NCBI GenBank assembly: GCA_946527725.1
Contig: CAMMYM010000004.1
Location: forward strand, 1 to 47,549
From: an uncultured Clostridia bacterium
GTDB taxonomy: Bacteria > Bacillota > Clostridia > Christensenellales > Aristaeellaceae
Length of the DNA: 47,549 bases
Direction: 5' to 3'
Both the position numbers and the translations under genes were made by a program. Shown here piece by piece: positions 15,020-23,824 of the stretch; position 1 is the stretch's first letter, and each line of letters starts with the position of its first letter. The notes below the pieces were generated by a model that saw only the letters and a list, made by a program, of their open reading frames with translations, made no database searches and was not told where the DNA came from.

Positions 15020-15694
15020 TTGCCTGTCCGAATCCTGTACTGTGACAATCACCTTGTGGTCTGTGAAAAACCCATCGGCGTATCGTCCGAATCCCCCGGC
15101 CTTCCTGACCTGGTTTCCGCTCAGGAAGGCTTTCCCGTGTTTCCGGTGCACCGGCTGGACCGGACAACAGGCGGCGCCTGTATCCTCGCCCGTTCCGCGC
15201 AGGCTTGCGCAGCGCTGCAGCGCCTGTTCCGGCAGGATTGCATCACGAAGGAATACCTTGCTGTCGTTTCCGGTGTCCCCGAAACGCCTGCCGGTACGTA
15301 CACGGACCTGCTGTACCACGACCAGCGGACAAACCGGTCCTTTGTGGTGGACAGGCAGCGGAAAGGCGTCCGGGAAGCCCGCTGTGAATGGCGCGTGCTG
15401 GAAACGGCCGAAACGCCGGAAGGCCTGATGAGCCTCGTCCGGGTCTGCCTGCACACCGGGCGTACACACCAGATCCGCGTCCAGTTTGCTTCCCGCCGGA
15501 TGCCGCTGGCCGGGGACCGGCGCTACGGCAGCCGGATCAAGGCGGAAGCGCCTGCGCTCTGGTCTGCGCAGATCCGCTTCGCCCATCCGTTTGCCGCCGG
15601 GGAAACGGTCGACCTGGTTTCCGCGCCGCCCGCGGTTTTCCCCTGGTCCTGTTTTGCCGGAACGGACGCAGCGTTACCCTGTTCCGCGGAATAA
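15020..15694 (+). CDS. RluA-family pseudouridine synthase
   Basis: A 224-residue enzyme of the RluA family, which converts uridine to pseudouridine in rRNA or tRNA. The catalytic motif HRLDRTTGG is present, with the nucleophilic Asp at D47, followed by KEYLAVV and the C-terminal HTGRTHQIRVQFA. It lacks an N-terminal S4 RNA-binding domain, so it is one of the short standalone members; the target base cannot be predicted. The start is probably TTG 15020, because GGAGGT lies 9 bases upstream and the protein then begins LPVRILYCDNHLVVCEKP, as in homologues; no ATG or GTG fits. It follows the ABC permease by 107 bases with its own promoter. Confidence 0.85.
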   Translation: MPVRILYCDNHLVVCEKPIGVSSESPGLPDLVSAQEGFPVFPVHRLDRTTGGACILARSAQACAALQRLFRQDCITKEYLAVVSGVPETPAGTYTDLLYHDQRTNRSFVVDRQRKGVREARCEWRVLETAETPEGLMSLVRVCLHTGRTHQIRVQFASRRMPLAGDRRYGSRIKAEAPALWSAQIRFAHPFAAGETVDLVSAPPAVFPWSCFAGTDAALPCSAE

Positions 15695-15721
15695 GGGAAA
15701 GCCCGGTTTTGATTCATCTCC

Positions 15722-15743
15722 CTGCCTGCCGTCCGGCAGGCAG
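15722..15743. terminator. Stem-loop between convergent genes
   Basis: Perfect 9-bp stem CTGCCTGCC / GGCAGGCAG with a GTCC loop, between the pseudouridine synthase and the hydrolase at 15761-16837. Neither strand has a following T-run, so function as a terminator is only probable from position. Confidence 0.45.
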
Positions 15744-15760
15744 CCGGCGGGGGATCCCGC

Positions 15761-16837
15761 TCAGTAAAGTTCCATAACCTCTCCCGTTTCCCTGTTCCTG
15801 GCAAACCTCCGCAGGAAGGACCAGGCAAGCACGTGCATGAACCGTACGGTCGTATGCGGTACGTTTTCCATCGCGACTGTCCGGAAATGATACTTCCCGT
15901 CAATATTCCTGATATCCCCGATATAGCATTCACTGCCTTCTGCATAGAAAACATCGGTACGGTCGCACGGGAAGCCAAGCATCTTCTCTGCCTTATCCCG
16001 GCCGGCGCTGATGATTTCCCCGTCGGACGGCACCGGGCAGCGCATCGCGTAAAGCCGGCGTTTCCAGTCGCTGATCCGGCGTTCCCTGTCCATCGGGAAA
16101 ACAAACCTGCGCATCGGACTGTCAGGAGCAACGCCGGGTGCATCCTCATTGATCGGGAAGATACCGACCATTTCGGTCGTTCCCGATACATTGATCAGCG
16201 GAAGGTCGTAGCTGTGCATCAGTTCAACGCTTTCTTCCGTTACGCCGTAAAAGTCCATGATGATCCCTGCCGTATCTCCCATCTGCGCACATGCCGCGAT
16301 GTGTTCATGAAACCTTCTCGTGAATTCCATGGCCAGTTCCCCGTAATGGGAATGGCCTGTGACGTAGACGCGGGACGGATCTGCCGGAAACTCCCGCAGC
16401 ACTTCCTGCAGCATGTCGAAGAAGACGTTGTTGGTATCCGCGTCTTCGTCCGAATAGATCATCGCGATATATTCCCCCTGCGCAGCCTGCTCAATCATGT
16501 ACTGGTAGAAGGCTTCCGCCAGGAGCCCCACAGGCCGGAAGATCATCATGACCGGGTATTTTCCATCTGTTTTTCCGTATGCTTCCATAGGCACAAAGCA
16601 GAGCCATTTCTGCCCTTTCGTTTCCCGGATCTCACAGCGTACGCCCATGTCCTCCCAGTATTCCAGCAAAGCCGGGTCATCCACATCGCTGAAGCGGGTC
16701 ATCAGGCTTCTTGCATTCATCAGGTGCATGCCTGATTCGCTTTTCCGGAATTTCTCCAGGTCAAAACACATGTTCCCGGAAAGGTATCCGGCGTCCCCCC
16801 ATTCCTCATAATAGGGATACATATATTTTCTGTTCAC
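15761..16837 (-). CDS. Alpha/beta hydrolase, PHB-depolymerase-like esterase
   Basis: A 358-residue cytosolic protein (no signal peptide) with an alpha/beta-hydrolase core. The nucleophile elbow is G161-H-S163-H-Y in VYVTGHSHYGELAMEF; the elbow's usual final Gly is replaced by Tyr, and Gly follows. An acid and histidine are expected in the C-terminal half (ENVPHTTVRF). It is a paralogue of the protein at 42733-43932: both contain D-x-SR(V/I)YV(T/A)G and end with GD(I/L)R, H-FLRRFARNRETGE or H-FFSHFSRDRKTGE. GTG 16837 has GGAGGAGA just upstream. Substrate not known; polysaccharide acetyl or feruloyl esterase activity is the common guess for such proteins. The gene at 16973-18700 lies upstream on the same strand after 135 bases. 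Confidence 0.7.
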   Translation of the reverse strand: MNRKYMYPYYEEWGDAGYLSGNMCFDLEKFRKSESGMHLMNARSLMTRFSDVDDPALLEYWEDMGVRCEIRETKGQKWLCFVPMEAYGKTDGKYPVMMIFRPVGLLAEAFYQYMIEQAAQGEYIAMIYSDEDADTNNVFFDMLQEVLREFPADPSRVYVTGHSHYGELAMEFTRRFHEHIAACAQMGDTAGIIMDFYGVTEESVELMHSYDLPLINVSGTTEMVGIFPINEDAPGVAPDSPMRRFVFPMDRERRISDWKRRLYAMRCPVPSDGEIISAGRDKAEKMLGFPCDRTDVFYAEGSECYIGDIRNIDGKYHFRTVAMENVPHTTVRFMHVLAWSFLRRFARNRETGEVMELY

Positions 16838-16972
16838 GGTGTCTCCTCCCCCGTCATTCTGCGATCGTCCTTCATCTGTTTTCCCGTTCCGGCCTGCTGT
16901 GCAGGAACAGATACGGAATGCGGGGGCGGAGCCTTGCCCCGTCCCCTGATCCTGTCAATCCCTTTCCCGGGT

Positions 16973-18700
16973 TTACCTGGCAATGACAATGCTTCCGTCC
17001 GCACTGCGGGAGAAGCGGCTGATGAAATCCCACGCGATCCACGCGTTTCTCGGGCTCTGGTTATGGGCCATATTACGGTCCGTTGCCAGGCATGTGTACA
17101 CATTTCCGTCCGGACTGGCATACTCATCGATCACCAGCTGCTGGATGACGCCTACATTGTCGAAACGGTCCAGGGCTTTCGTTGCGTCCGGCGCTTTGCC
17201 CCACCTGGATCCGCATGTTTCGTCAAAGGAATAGTCCCCCAGGTTGTTCATTTTCCACAGTGCGGCGATCACAGCATTCACATTGGTCGGTTCCGCCGCG
17301 GGAAATTCAGGCAGCGGGGAAACGCCGCCGCCGATATAGAAGGCAGGCAGGATAATGCCGGCTTTGATGATGCTCTCATCCATCGGCTGCCCCCAGCCGC
17401 CTTCGCCTTCATTCATCCATCCGGCAGCGGTGGGAATGACGCCTGCCAGCCGGTCCGGGTATTTGACCGCGAGATTCCATGTTTTGCCGCCGCCCATGGA
17501 AAAGCCGGTAGCGTAGATCCGGGTCGTATCGATCCATGGATTCTCGGCAATCAGCTGGTCCAGCAGGTCAATGACTTCCTCCGAGGTGAAATTGTAATGC
17601 TGGTCCACGGAAAGGACCGCAAACCCCTTTGCTTTCGCAACCTGCGGCCAGTCTGTCCAGGCCAGCATGGCCTCGCCTTCCCCGCCGCCGCCGTGGAAGT
17701 ACATAACCAGCGGAACGGAACCGGCTTTCGTCAGGTCCAGCTCTTCAGGAATGTATTCGTAGAATTCCAGTTCGTTTCCCGTTGCAACTTTCCGTTTTCC
17801 GTTGATTTCTTTGATCCCGTGTATGGTATACTGCGGAGACTCACGGAAAGACACCATGGCGAAATGGTATTTGCTCACGATCTCGTCATACAGTTCAACC
17901 ACGAGCCGGGCATCATATCCGGTGACTTCCGGCGCTTTCACCAGCTTGTAGCTTACACTCCCGCGGTTGTAGGAATCCGCAACCTCCTGGGTGTTCGCCG
18001 GTCCGTTGACAATCGCCAGCGGGATTTCAGGGCCGTCCTCTGCATTGGCTGTCAATGCGGTGGGATTGAACAAAGCTACGCCTCCGGGCGGAATCTGCCC
18101 GGCAAAGCCCTCCTGCGGGCCGTAGTTCGCTACATAGTCGTTCATCTTCAGCCAGTTCCTGGCGATAAAGTCTGCGCCTTTGCCTTCCCCGAAGAATTGG
18201 CTTCCATGCAGGGAACCCGGATAAACAACGGTTTCCTCCCCGGTTTCCGCATTCTTGCGCACCGCTTTGCCGTCCGTAAACACAAGGGCGGGCATGCTGG
18301 CGTAAGTCGCCCAGTAGGCAGCCATCAGATCACCCGCCGCCGCGTCGTCCGCTTCGGAATCCCATGCCTCCACAGGATTTACAAACAGAATACAGCTCCC
18401 GTCCCTTTCAGCCAGGGCGGCAAACCCTTTTTCATGGGCAGTGGCAAGTACGGTATCCGCCGTGTAAGCTTCATTTCCCAGCACCATGATCATCGGTGCA
18501 AACCCAAGGAAATTACCGACCCGGTCACTGGCCGGCACATACATATAGCAGGTCCTGCCTGCCAGCTGCAGTTCATCCACCCGTTCCGTTGCATTTCCAA
18601 CCATCTTCCCGGCCTCCTCAGCTCCTGATATACCTGCACATCCCAGCATCATTGCCAGTACGAGCCCTGTGCATATCAGGCATCTCCACATTTTCCGCAT
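16973..18700 (-). CDS. Secreted PHB-depolymerase/feruloyl-esterase-like hydrolase
   Basis: A 575-residue exported protein. Residues 1-26 form a signal peptide (MRKMWRCLICTGLVLAMMLG) with MLGC at 18-21, a possible lipobox but with Met at -3, so lipoprotein anchoring is uncertain. The C-terminal half is an alpha/beta hydrolase: VPLVMYFHGGGGEG (oxyanion HGGG), nucleophile elbow G-F-S401-M-G-G, and a late H in MAHNQSP. The N-terminal half (about 45-300) resembles a second, degenerate hydrolase domain (APMIMVLGNE, GFAALAERDGSCILFV) without a clear nucleophile. ATG 18700 has AAGGAGGA upstream. The role is probably removal of ester groups from plant or host polymers outside the cell. It is divergent from the beta-lactamase-like gene at 19015. 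Confidence 0.75.
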   Translation of the reverse strand: MRKMWRCLICTGLVLAMMLGCAGISGAEEAGKMVGNATERVDELQLAGRTCYMYVPASDRVGNFLGFAPMIMVLGNEAYTADTVLATAHEKGFAALAERDGSCILFVNPVEAWDSEADDAAAGDLMAAYWATYASMPALVFTDGKAVRKNAETGEETVVYPGSLHGSQFFGEGKGADFIARNWLKMNDYVANYGPQEGFAGQIPPGGVALFNPTALTANAEDGPEIPLAIVNGPANTQEVADSYNRGSVSYKLVKAPEVTGYDARLVVELYDEIVSKYHFAMVSFRESPQYTIHGIKEINGKRKVATGNELEFYEYIPEELDLTKAGSVPLVMYFHGGGGEGEAMLAWTDWPQVAKAKGFAVLSVDQHYNFTSEEVIDLLDQLIAENPWIDTTRIYATGFSMGGGKTWNLAVKYPDRLAGVIPTAAGWMNEGEGGWGQPMDESIIKAGIILPAFYIGGGVSPLPEFPAAEPTNVNAVIAALWKMNNLGDYSFDETCGSRWGKAPDATKALDRFDNVGVIQQLVIDEYASPDGNVYTCLATDRNMAHNQSPRNAWIAWDFISRFSRSADGSIVIAR

Positions 18701-19014
18701 TGTTCTTCCATCCTCCTTATACAGTTGTTTTCTCTGTCCGGGCTGCACCGGGCTTTGCTGTTCTTATCGTATCAGCCTCCCGCTGATGATTGCTTTTGTT
18801 TTTGGTCCATGTTGTTTTGAAAACGAATCCACTCCCCCCGCCCGGTGTTTACAAAAACGAAAAAAAAGTCCCTTTTCTCAGAAAGGTGCCTGCGTTTACG
18901 GCAGTGCTGTGTTTTCGGAACATCTGCCATTGACGGGCCGGTCGTTTCATGATAAATAATTGGTTGTTGCCATTGTTTCCCTTCCGCCGGCTTTATTGAA
19001 AGGAGCATCCTGAC
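18701..19014. promoter_or_regulatory. Divergent promoter region
   Basis: This 314-base intergenic region contains no ORF I would support. For the minus gene there is an extended -10, TGATACGAT, at 18766-18774. For the plus gene there is TTGACG at 18930-18935 with a weak -10 in TGATAAATAAT at 18950-18960. Between them lie an A8 run near 18862-18869 and a short palindrome GTTTTGAAAAC at 18814-18824. Confidence 0.4.
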
Positions 19015-20190
19015 ATGGATTTCAGCAGGCTGACCGCTTACCTGGATAACCTGAAAGCAACGTATAACGTGCCCGGGTTTGACATCTGCATTACCCGGGA
19101 CCATGAAACCGTTTACCGGCATATGGGCGGCTGCAGCGATTATGACGGCCGTGTTCCGATGAACGGCAGGGAACTGTACTATATCTATTCCGCCACCAAA
19201 GTGATCACCATGACAGCTGCCATGCAGCTGATCCAGGCCGGCCGGATCGGGCTGGATGACCCGGTCAGCCGTTACCTGCCGGAATTCACACAGATGCAGG
19301 TTTCCGACCTGCCTTTTGAGCCCGGCAAATGGCCGCCGGTGATTCCGACGCTGGACGACCCGCATCATCCTGCCACAACGCCGATCACCCTCCGCATGCT
19401 CATGAGCATGACAGCCGGCCTGAATTATGCAACGTCCGGAGCGCCTGTGCTGCGGCTGAAGGAACAGACCGCAAACAAAGCCACCACCCGGGAAATGATG
19501 GGCGCCATTGCAGAAATGCCCCTCCTTTTTGAGCCCGGTACCCGTTACTCCTACAGCCTCGGGCACGATGTGATCGCCGGGGTGGTCGAGGTGGTCTCCG
19601 GCAAGCCTTTTTCGCAGTACCTGAAAGACCATATCTTTGATCCGCTGGAAATTGAGGATATGTACTTCCACCCGTCGGAGGCCGAGCGTGCCCGGCTGAT
19701 GGCACAGTATGTCAGCGATTACGAGTCCGGCGGAATCACGGCAGTTCCGCAGGAAAACAGCTATTGCCTGTCCGACTGCTATGACAGCGGCGGAGCCGGC
19801 CTTTGCTGTTCCGTGGAGGCTTACAGCGCGGTCATGGAGGCGCTGGCCAACGGCGGCGTCGGGCGGAGCGGAAAACAGATCCTTTCCCCGGCAGGCATTG
19901 CCCTCCTTGCGGAAAACCAGCTGAACGACCGCTGCCTCCGGGATTTCCAGGTACCCTGGCGCATGGAATACGGTTACGGGCTGGGCGTCCGTACCCTGGT
20001 CCATCCGGAGGATTCCCCGTCCCCCGCCGGTGAATTCGGATGGGACGGTGCCGCCGGCGCTTACGCGCTGGTGGATCCGGTCAACCATATCAGCATTTTC
20101 TACGCCCAGGAAATCCTGGCGATGCTCAAAGTATACCAGGAAATCCATCCGGCAATCCGTAACCTGGCCTATGAGGCCTTCCGGTCCTGA
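19015..20190 (+). CDS. Beta-lactamase-fold serine hydrolase (class C/esterase family)
   Basis: A 391-residue protein of the serine beta-lactamase/penicillin-binding fold used by many esterases. The catalytic S59-A-T-K62 tetrad is clear, the tyrosine motif is in GTRYSYSLGHD, and the third motif is W-D-G-A-A-G in place of KTG. There is no signal peptide, so the protein is cytosolic; that argues against a role in antibiotic resistance or peptidoglycan and for esterase or amidase activity. ATG 19015 has AAAGGAG 8 bases upstream. Next gene on the strand starts 126 bases later behind its own regulatory element. A second protein of this family is encoded at 40999-42516, with low similarity to this one. 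Confidence 0.85.
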   Translation: MDFSRLTAYLDNLKATYNVPGFDICITRDHETVYRHMGGCSDYDGRVPMNGRELYYIYSATKVITMTAAMQLIQAGRIGLDDPVSRYLPEFTQMQVSDLPFEPGKWPPVIPTLDDPHHPATTPITLRMLMSMTAGLNYATSGAPVLRLKEQTANKATTREMMGAIAEMPLLFEPGTRYSYSLGHDVIAGVVEVVSGKPFSQYLKDHIFDPLEIEDMYFHPSEAERARLMAQYVSDYESGGITAVPQENSYCLSDCYDSGGAGLCCSVEAYSAVMEALANGGVGRSGKQILSPAGIALLAENQLNDRCLRDFQVPWRMEYGYGLGVRTLVHPEDSPSPAGEFGWDGAAGAYALVDPVNHISIFYAQEILAMLKVYQEIHPAIRNLAYEAFRS

Positions 20191-20250
20191 ACCGGCGGCA
20201 TCGGGCAGAGAATAGCGACAAAATCAAAAGAAACGGCATTATTTCCAAAG

Positions 20251-20316
20251 AAAGAAACAACCTCCGGATGATATACTGATAACAGTGAAAAAAGAAAATC
20301 GGGAGGTTGTTTCTTT
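20251..20316 (+). repeat. Perfect 15-bp inverted repeat covering the Shine-Dalgarno of the next gene
   Basis: AAAGAAACAACCTCC (20251-20265) and GGAGGTTGTTTCTTT (20302-20316) are exact reverse complements. The right arm contains the ribosome binding site GGAGG and ends at the base before the ATG at 20317. In RNA made from upstream, the hairpin would hide the ribosome binding site. An extended -10 box lies in the 36-base loop, so RNA started there lacks the left arm and would be translatable. Confidence 0.85.
20269..20277 (+). promoter_or_regulatory. Extended -10 promoter inside the inverted-repeat loop
   Basis: TGATATACT (TG-A-TATACT). There is no clear -35 at 17 bases. Initiation near 20284 would give a short leader with only the right arm of the inverted repeat. 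Confidence 0.5.
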
Positions 20317-21177
20317 ATGTCTGAAATCAAAACAATCCAGCTCGGTGACGTCACCCTGGCATATAAGGAATACGGCACCGGGGATAAGTATCTCCTCTCC
20401 TGCCAGAACTTCTTCTTTGAGGATTGCCATATGGCCCTGCTTGGCCAGCCACCCTACGATTACCATTGTTTCCTCGTTTATATGCGCGGCTACGGCAAAT
20501 CCTCCCACATTACTGACGGCGTCCGGAGGGATTACATCCGGATCTGGGGGGATGACCTGATCCGTTTCGCAGAAGCGATGCATATCCCCTCCTTCTATTA
20601 CACCGGCATTTCCCATGGTAACTTCTGCGGCTGGCATATTGCTTTCAACCGTCCGGAACTGATCCGCGGCTATGTCTGTGTGGACGGGATTTGCCAGTAC
20701 CGGGAAACGCCCTTCGGCGAAGGCAGCGCCCGCTATGAACGTCCGGATCCCGCAAAGCTTGTAGGCAATTACGAAGCGCTGGAAAAGATGGCCTGGATGG
20801 AAAACTGGCCGACGAAGAATCCGCAGCGCCTTGCCCGCAGGGCAGCAAACCACAGGGAACACACGGAAATCCTCATGGGACGTTCCCTGGAAGAGTTCAC
20901 GGTTCCCTTCGGCGGGGATATGACCTGCTGCGGTGCAAAAAGTGCGGAAGAATTCTACGCAAAACTCGCTGCGATCCCGTTTCCTGTCATGATCTGGATT
21001 GGCGGGCTCGATCCCCTGGCCAGGGCCGAGGATGCGCTGAAGATTGCCCAGACGATTCCCGGAGCGTCCCTGCTGACCTATCAGCACCTGGGACACGGCG
21101 GAGCGGATGAGTGCCCGGAAATGGCTGCCCGGGACTGCGACCGTTTCTTCCGCGACATCGAGGGCCGGATCCTGTAA
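20317..21177 (+). CDS. Alpha/beta hydrolase
   Basis: A 286-residue cytosolic alpha/beta hydrolase. The nucleophile elbow is G97-I-S99-H-G101 in YYTGISHGNFCGW, the acid is probably the D in WIGGLDPLARAED, and the histidine lies in HLGHGGADECPE near the C-terminus. The start and fold resemble small ester or C-C hydrolases of the MhpC/proline iminopeptidase group. It opens a tightly packed operon (20317-26482) with two esterases, a kinase and a GH13 phosphorylase. Its translation start is controlled by a perfect inverted repeat. Substrate unknown. Confidence 0.8.
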   Translation: MSEIKTIQLGDVTLAYKEYGTGDKYLLSCQNFFFEDCHMALLGQPPYDYHCFLVYMRGYGKSSHITDGVRRDYIRIWGDDLIRFAEAMHIPSFYYTGISHGNFCGWHIAFNRPELIRGYVCVDGICQYRETPFGEGSARYERPDPAKLVGNYEALEKMAWMENWPTKNPQRLARRAANHREHTEILMGRSLEEFTVPFGGDMTCCGAKSAEEFYAKLAAIPFPVMIWIGGLDPLARAEDALKIAQTIPGASLLTYQHLGHGGADECPEMAARDCDRFFRDIEGRIL

Positions 21178-21195
21178 AAAAGGAGGAGATCATCC

Positions 21196-22731
21196 ATGAA
21201 ACTGCAGCCCGCACTGATCTTTGGCGAGCATATGGTCCTTCAGCGTTCTGTTCCGCTCCCCGTCTGGGGCAGAAGCGTCCGGAACGATACGGTTACAGTC
21301 ACCCTCGGTGCAAACAGTGCCCAGGGTACGACCGTCAACGGCGGGTGGAAAGTAATCCTGCCGCCGATGGAAGCATGTTTACGAACCAGCATGACAATCA
21401 CCTCCGAAAAAACCGGCGAGCGGATCGAATTCCGCGACGTCGCTGTCGGCGAAGTCTGGCTCGCCGGCGGACAGTCCAACATGGAATTCCTCCTGAAGTA
21501 TGATGAGGAAGCAGAAGCCCTGTTTGCAGAAGATGAAGACCCTGATCTCCGTTATTTCCGCTATCCGACCGCAAACTTCACCGGATGCATCGAAAAAGAT
21601 CCTTATCCCGAGGATGGTTTCTGGCGCCGCTGGACCGACAGGGAAAACAAAGGCATGTTCTCAGGGCCTGCCGCCTATATGGGACGGAAGCTCCGTGAAG
21701 CGCTGGGCGTTCCGGTTGCTTTTGTCGGGGTGCACTGGGGCGGGACGCCAGCTGCCGCGTGGACTGATATGGAAAGCCTGCAGGCAAATCCCGCGCTGAA
21801 ACCGGTACTGGACTGGTACCGGGATGAACTGCAAAAGATTGATCCGCTGAAATACTACGCGGCTTCCGACCGGCCTGTTCCCGAGCAGGATGAACGGATG
21901 CGCGCAATGATGGACCGCTTCATGATGGGCATCGGGCTGCGTGAGTTCCTTGAAAAAGGTCCGCCTCCGATGCCGCCGATGGATTACACGCCTTACATGC
22001 CAGGCCCCCGCTCTGCGGTCCGCCCTTCCGGGCTTTATGAAACCATGCTGTGCAAAACAGCGCCGTACGCTGCCCGCGGAATCATCTGGTACCAGGGTGA
22101 AGATGACGATTTCCGCGGCTGGGCAGGCTTCTATGATGAGAGCATGAAGACGCTGATCCGGAGCTGGCGTACCTTATGGCACGCGCCCCTGCCTTTCCTG
22201 CAGGTGGAGCTGGCGCCTTTCTGCGGCATGGGGCCGACTGCCGCAAAACAATACTTCCTGATGCGGGAAAACATGCGCAAGGCCGCCGACGCGCTGCCGG
22301 ATGTCCATGATGTCTGCATCATGGATGCCGGCGATGAGATCAATATCCATGTCCGGAAAAAGCGCCCTGTCGGAGAACGGCTGGCACTGCTCGCACGGAA
22401 ATATGTCTACGGGGAGGCGGATCTCCTGGCAGACAGTCCCAGGGCCCGGGAACTGGTGCGGGAAAACGGCCGCCTGCGCATCCGTTTCTCTGACGCCGGG
22501 GATGGGCTTTCCCTCCGCGGCAGCCTGGATCCGCTGCTGCATGTATTCGCCGACGGAAAAGAAATTGGCTGCACCTGTGCCGTGGACGGGGACTGCCTGC
22601 TGGTTACCGCGGATTGTGCTGCAGCATCTTCCGTCAGGGTTGAATACATGCAGGTGAATTACTGTGAAGCACCCCTGTTCAGTTCAGCCGGGCTGCCGGC
22701 ATTTCCGTTTGTCCTGGAGGTGGCGCCATGA
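21196..22731 (+). CDS. Sialate O-acetylesterase family protein (SGNH hydrolase)
   Basis: A 511-residue protein of the sialate O-acetylesterase/acetylxylan esterase group. It has the typical N-terminal beta domain (FGEHMVLQRSVPLPVWG, residues 9-25), the catalytic block G-G-Q-S94-N-M-E-F, then RGIIWYQGEDD, which is the second family signature, and a C-terminal beta domain. No signal peptide, so it would act on imported, O-acetylated oligosaccharides. The acetyl group could be on sialic acid or on plant sugars; the absence of sialic acid catabolic genes in this window makes plant glycans at least as likely. AGGAGG lies upstream of ATG 21196, and the next gene overlaps its stop by four bases. Confidence 0.88.
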   Translation: MKLQPALIFGEHMVLQRSVPLPVWGRSVRNDTVTVTLGANSAQGTTVNGGWKVILPPMEACLRTSMTITSEKTGERIEFRDVAVGEVWLAGGQSNMEFLLKYDEEAEALFAEDEDPDLRYFRYPTANFTGCIEKDPYPEDGFWRRWTDRENKGMFSGPAAYMGRKLREALGVPVAFVGVHWGGTPAAAWTDMESLQANPALKPVLDWYRDELQKIDPLKYYAASDRPVPEQDERMRAMMDRFMMGIGLREFLEKGPPPMPPMDYTPYMPGPRSAVRPSGLYETMLCKTAPYAARGIIWYQGEDDDFRGWAGFYDESMKTLIRSWRTLWHAPLPFLQVELAPFCGMGPTAAKQYFLMRENMRKAADALPDVHDVCIMDAGDEINIHVRKKRPVGERLALLARKYVYGEADLLADSPRARELVRENGRLRIRFSDAGDGLSLRGSLDPLLHVFADGKEIGCTCAVDGDCLLVTADCAAASSVRVEYMQVNYCEAPLFSSAGLPAFPFVLEVAP

Positions 22732-23819
22732 TCCTTGATGCGAAGAAAGCCCTTCCCTGCCTTGAGTGCCACGGGAGGACACGGTTCCAGGACGGCCGGA
22801 ACGCGCTCTTTTTCGACTGGACCTGTTCCGGTTTTACCGTCCGCTTCCGCGGCACCTTCCTCCGCGGTGTCTTCCTCGCTATGCCGGATCGTCTGCCGTT
22901 CCCGCCTGATTCACCTGAAGACCTGCCTGTGATCGCGGCCGTTGCGGAGGACGGTGAAGCCCTTTCCGGCCGGTGGCTGCTGCAGGAAGGTGAAAACAGC
23001 ATTGAACTTTTTGCCGGCACGGAAGGAGACCACGCTGTCCGGATTGTAAAGCTGTCTGAAAACATGCGCGGAAAAGCCGCCCTGCTCTCCCTCGAAACGG
23101 ACGGCGAACTGCTGCCCTGTCCCCCTTCGGATCAAAAGCCGGTCATTGAATTCATCGGCGATTCCATCACCTGCGGTTTCGGAAACGAAGCGCCCGGCAG
23201 GGACAGCCTCTTCGACACGCGGGAGGAAAACGGCTGGATTTCCTTCGGGGCCGTTTGCGCAAGAAACCTTCATGCGGATTTCAGCATGATCAGCGTTTCC
23301 GGAATTGCCGCCTGCGCTGCGAAATACCCGCTGTTTCCCGGCAAAAACATGGAAGATATCTATGAATTCACAGACTGGTACTGCGATGAACGCTGCGGGA
23401 TCGAACCGGAAAAATGGCATTTCACGGATCAGCCGGACTGGGTTGTCATCAACCTCGGCACAAATGACTCCGCGCGGATCTGGGCAAGTTCCGACCTGAC
23501 CCGTGCCGATGAGGAAGCAGACTGGTTCCAGGAAAAATACGAAACCTTCCTGCGGAGGGTACGTACGCTCCGCCCATCCTCCCGGATCCTGTGCATCCTG
23601 GGGCCGATGGATTATTTCCTGTATGACAGGATCGAAAAAGCTGTTGCGCATTACCGTGCCGAAACCGGTGACAGCAAAACCTTCGCGTTCAAGCTGCGGG
23701 GCATCAACCTGATCACCGAGGGCTTTGGCGCCGTCTCCCATCCGTCAGCCAAAACCCATCTTCGGATGGGCCTGGAACTGGCTGGCCGTATCAGGAATCT
23801 GACCGGAACAGGAGGATGA
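22728..23819 (+). CDS. CE2-like SGNH/GDSL esterase
   Basis: A 363-residue protein with the two-domain layout of CE2 acetyl esterases: an N-terminal jelly-roll (about 10-130) and a C-terminal SGNH domain. Motifs are E141-F-I-G-D-S146-I-T (block I), GTND (block III) and H-P-S-A-K-T-H (catalytic His block V). CE2 enzymes remove acetyl groups from sugar 6-positions or xylan. No signal peptide. ATGA overlap with the preceding esterase gene (22728-22731) shows translational coupling, so two acetyl esterases are made together. The product presumably feeds the kinase and phosphorylase encoded downstream. Confidence 0.85.
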   Translation: MILDAKKALPCLECHGRTRFQDGRNALFFDWTCSGFTVRFRGTFLRGVFLAMPDRLPFPPDSPEDLPVIAAVAEDGEALSGRWLLQEGENSIELFAGTEGDHAVRIVKLSENMRGKAALLSLETDGELLPCPPSDQKPVIEFIGDSITCGFGNEAPGRDSLFDTREENGWISFGAVCARNLHADFSMISVSGIAACAAKYPLFPGKNMEDIYEFTDWYCDERCGIEPEKWHFTDQPDWVVINLGTNDSARIWASSDLTRADEEADWFQEKYETFLRRVRTLRPSSRILCILGPMDYFLYDRIEKAVAHYRAETGDSKTFAFKLRGINLITEGFGAVSHPSAKTHLRMGLELAGRIRNLTGTGG

Positions 23820-23824
23820 CAACG

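Noticed and set aside
12195-15167. 990-codon minus-strand open frame
   Set aside because: It is antisense to the ABC ATPase and FtsX permease, shows no domain, and is rich in His, Asp, Arg and Gln as expected for a shadow of GC-rich coding sequence.
18818-18831. cre-like sequence TGAAAACGAATCCA (CcpA site)
   Set aside because: Two mismatches in conserved positions and no position logic; not better than chance in this AT-rich patch.
19015-20190. Antibiotic resistance beta-lactamase
   Set aside because: No signal peptide, and the third motif is WDGAAG instead of KTG; esterase-type relatives fit better.
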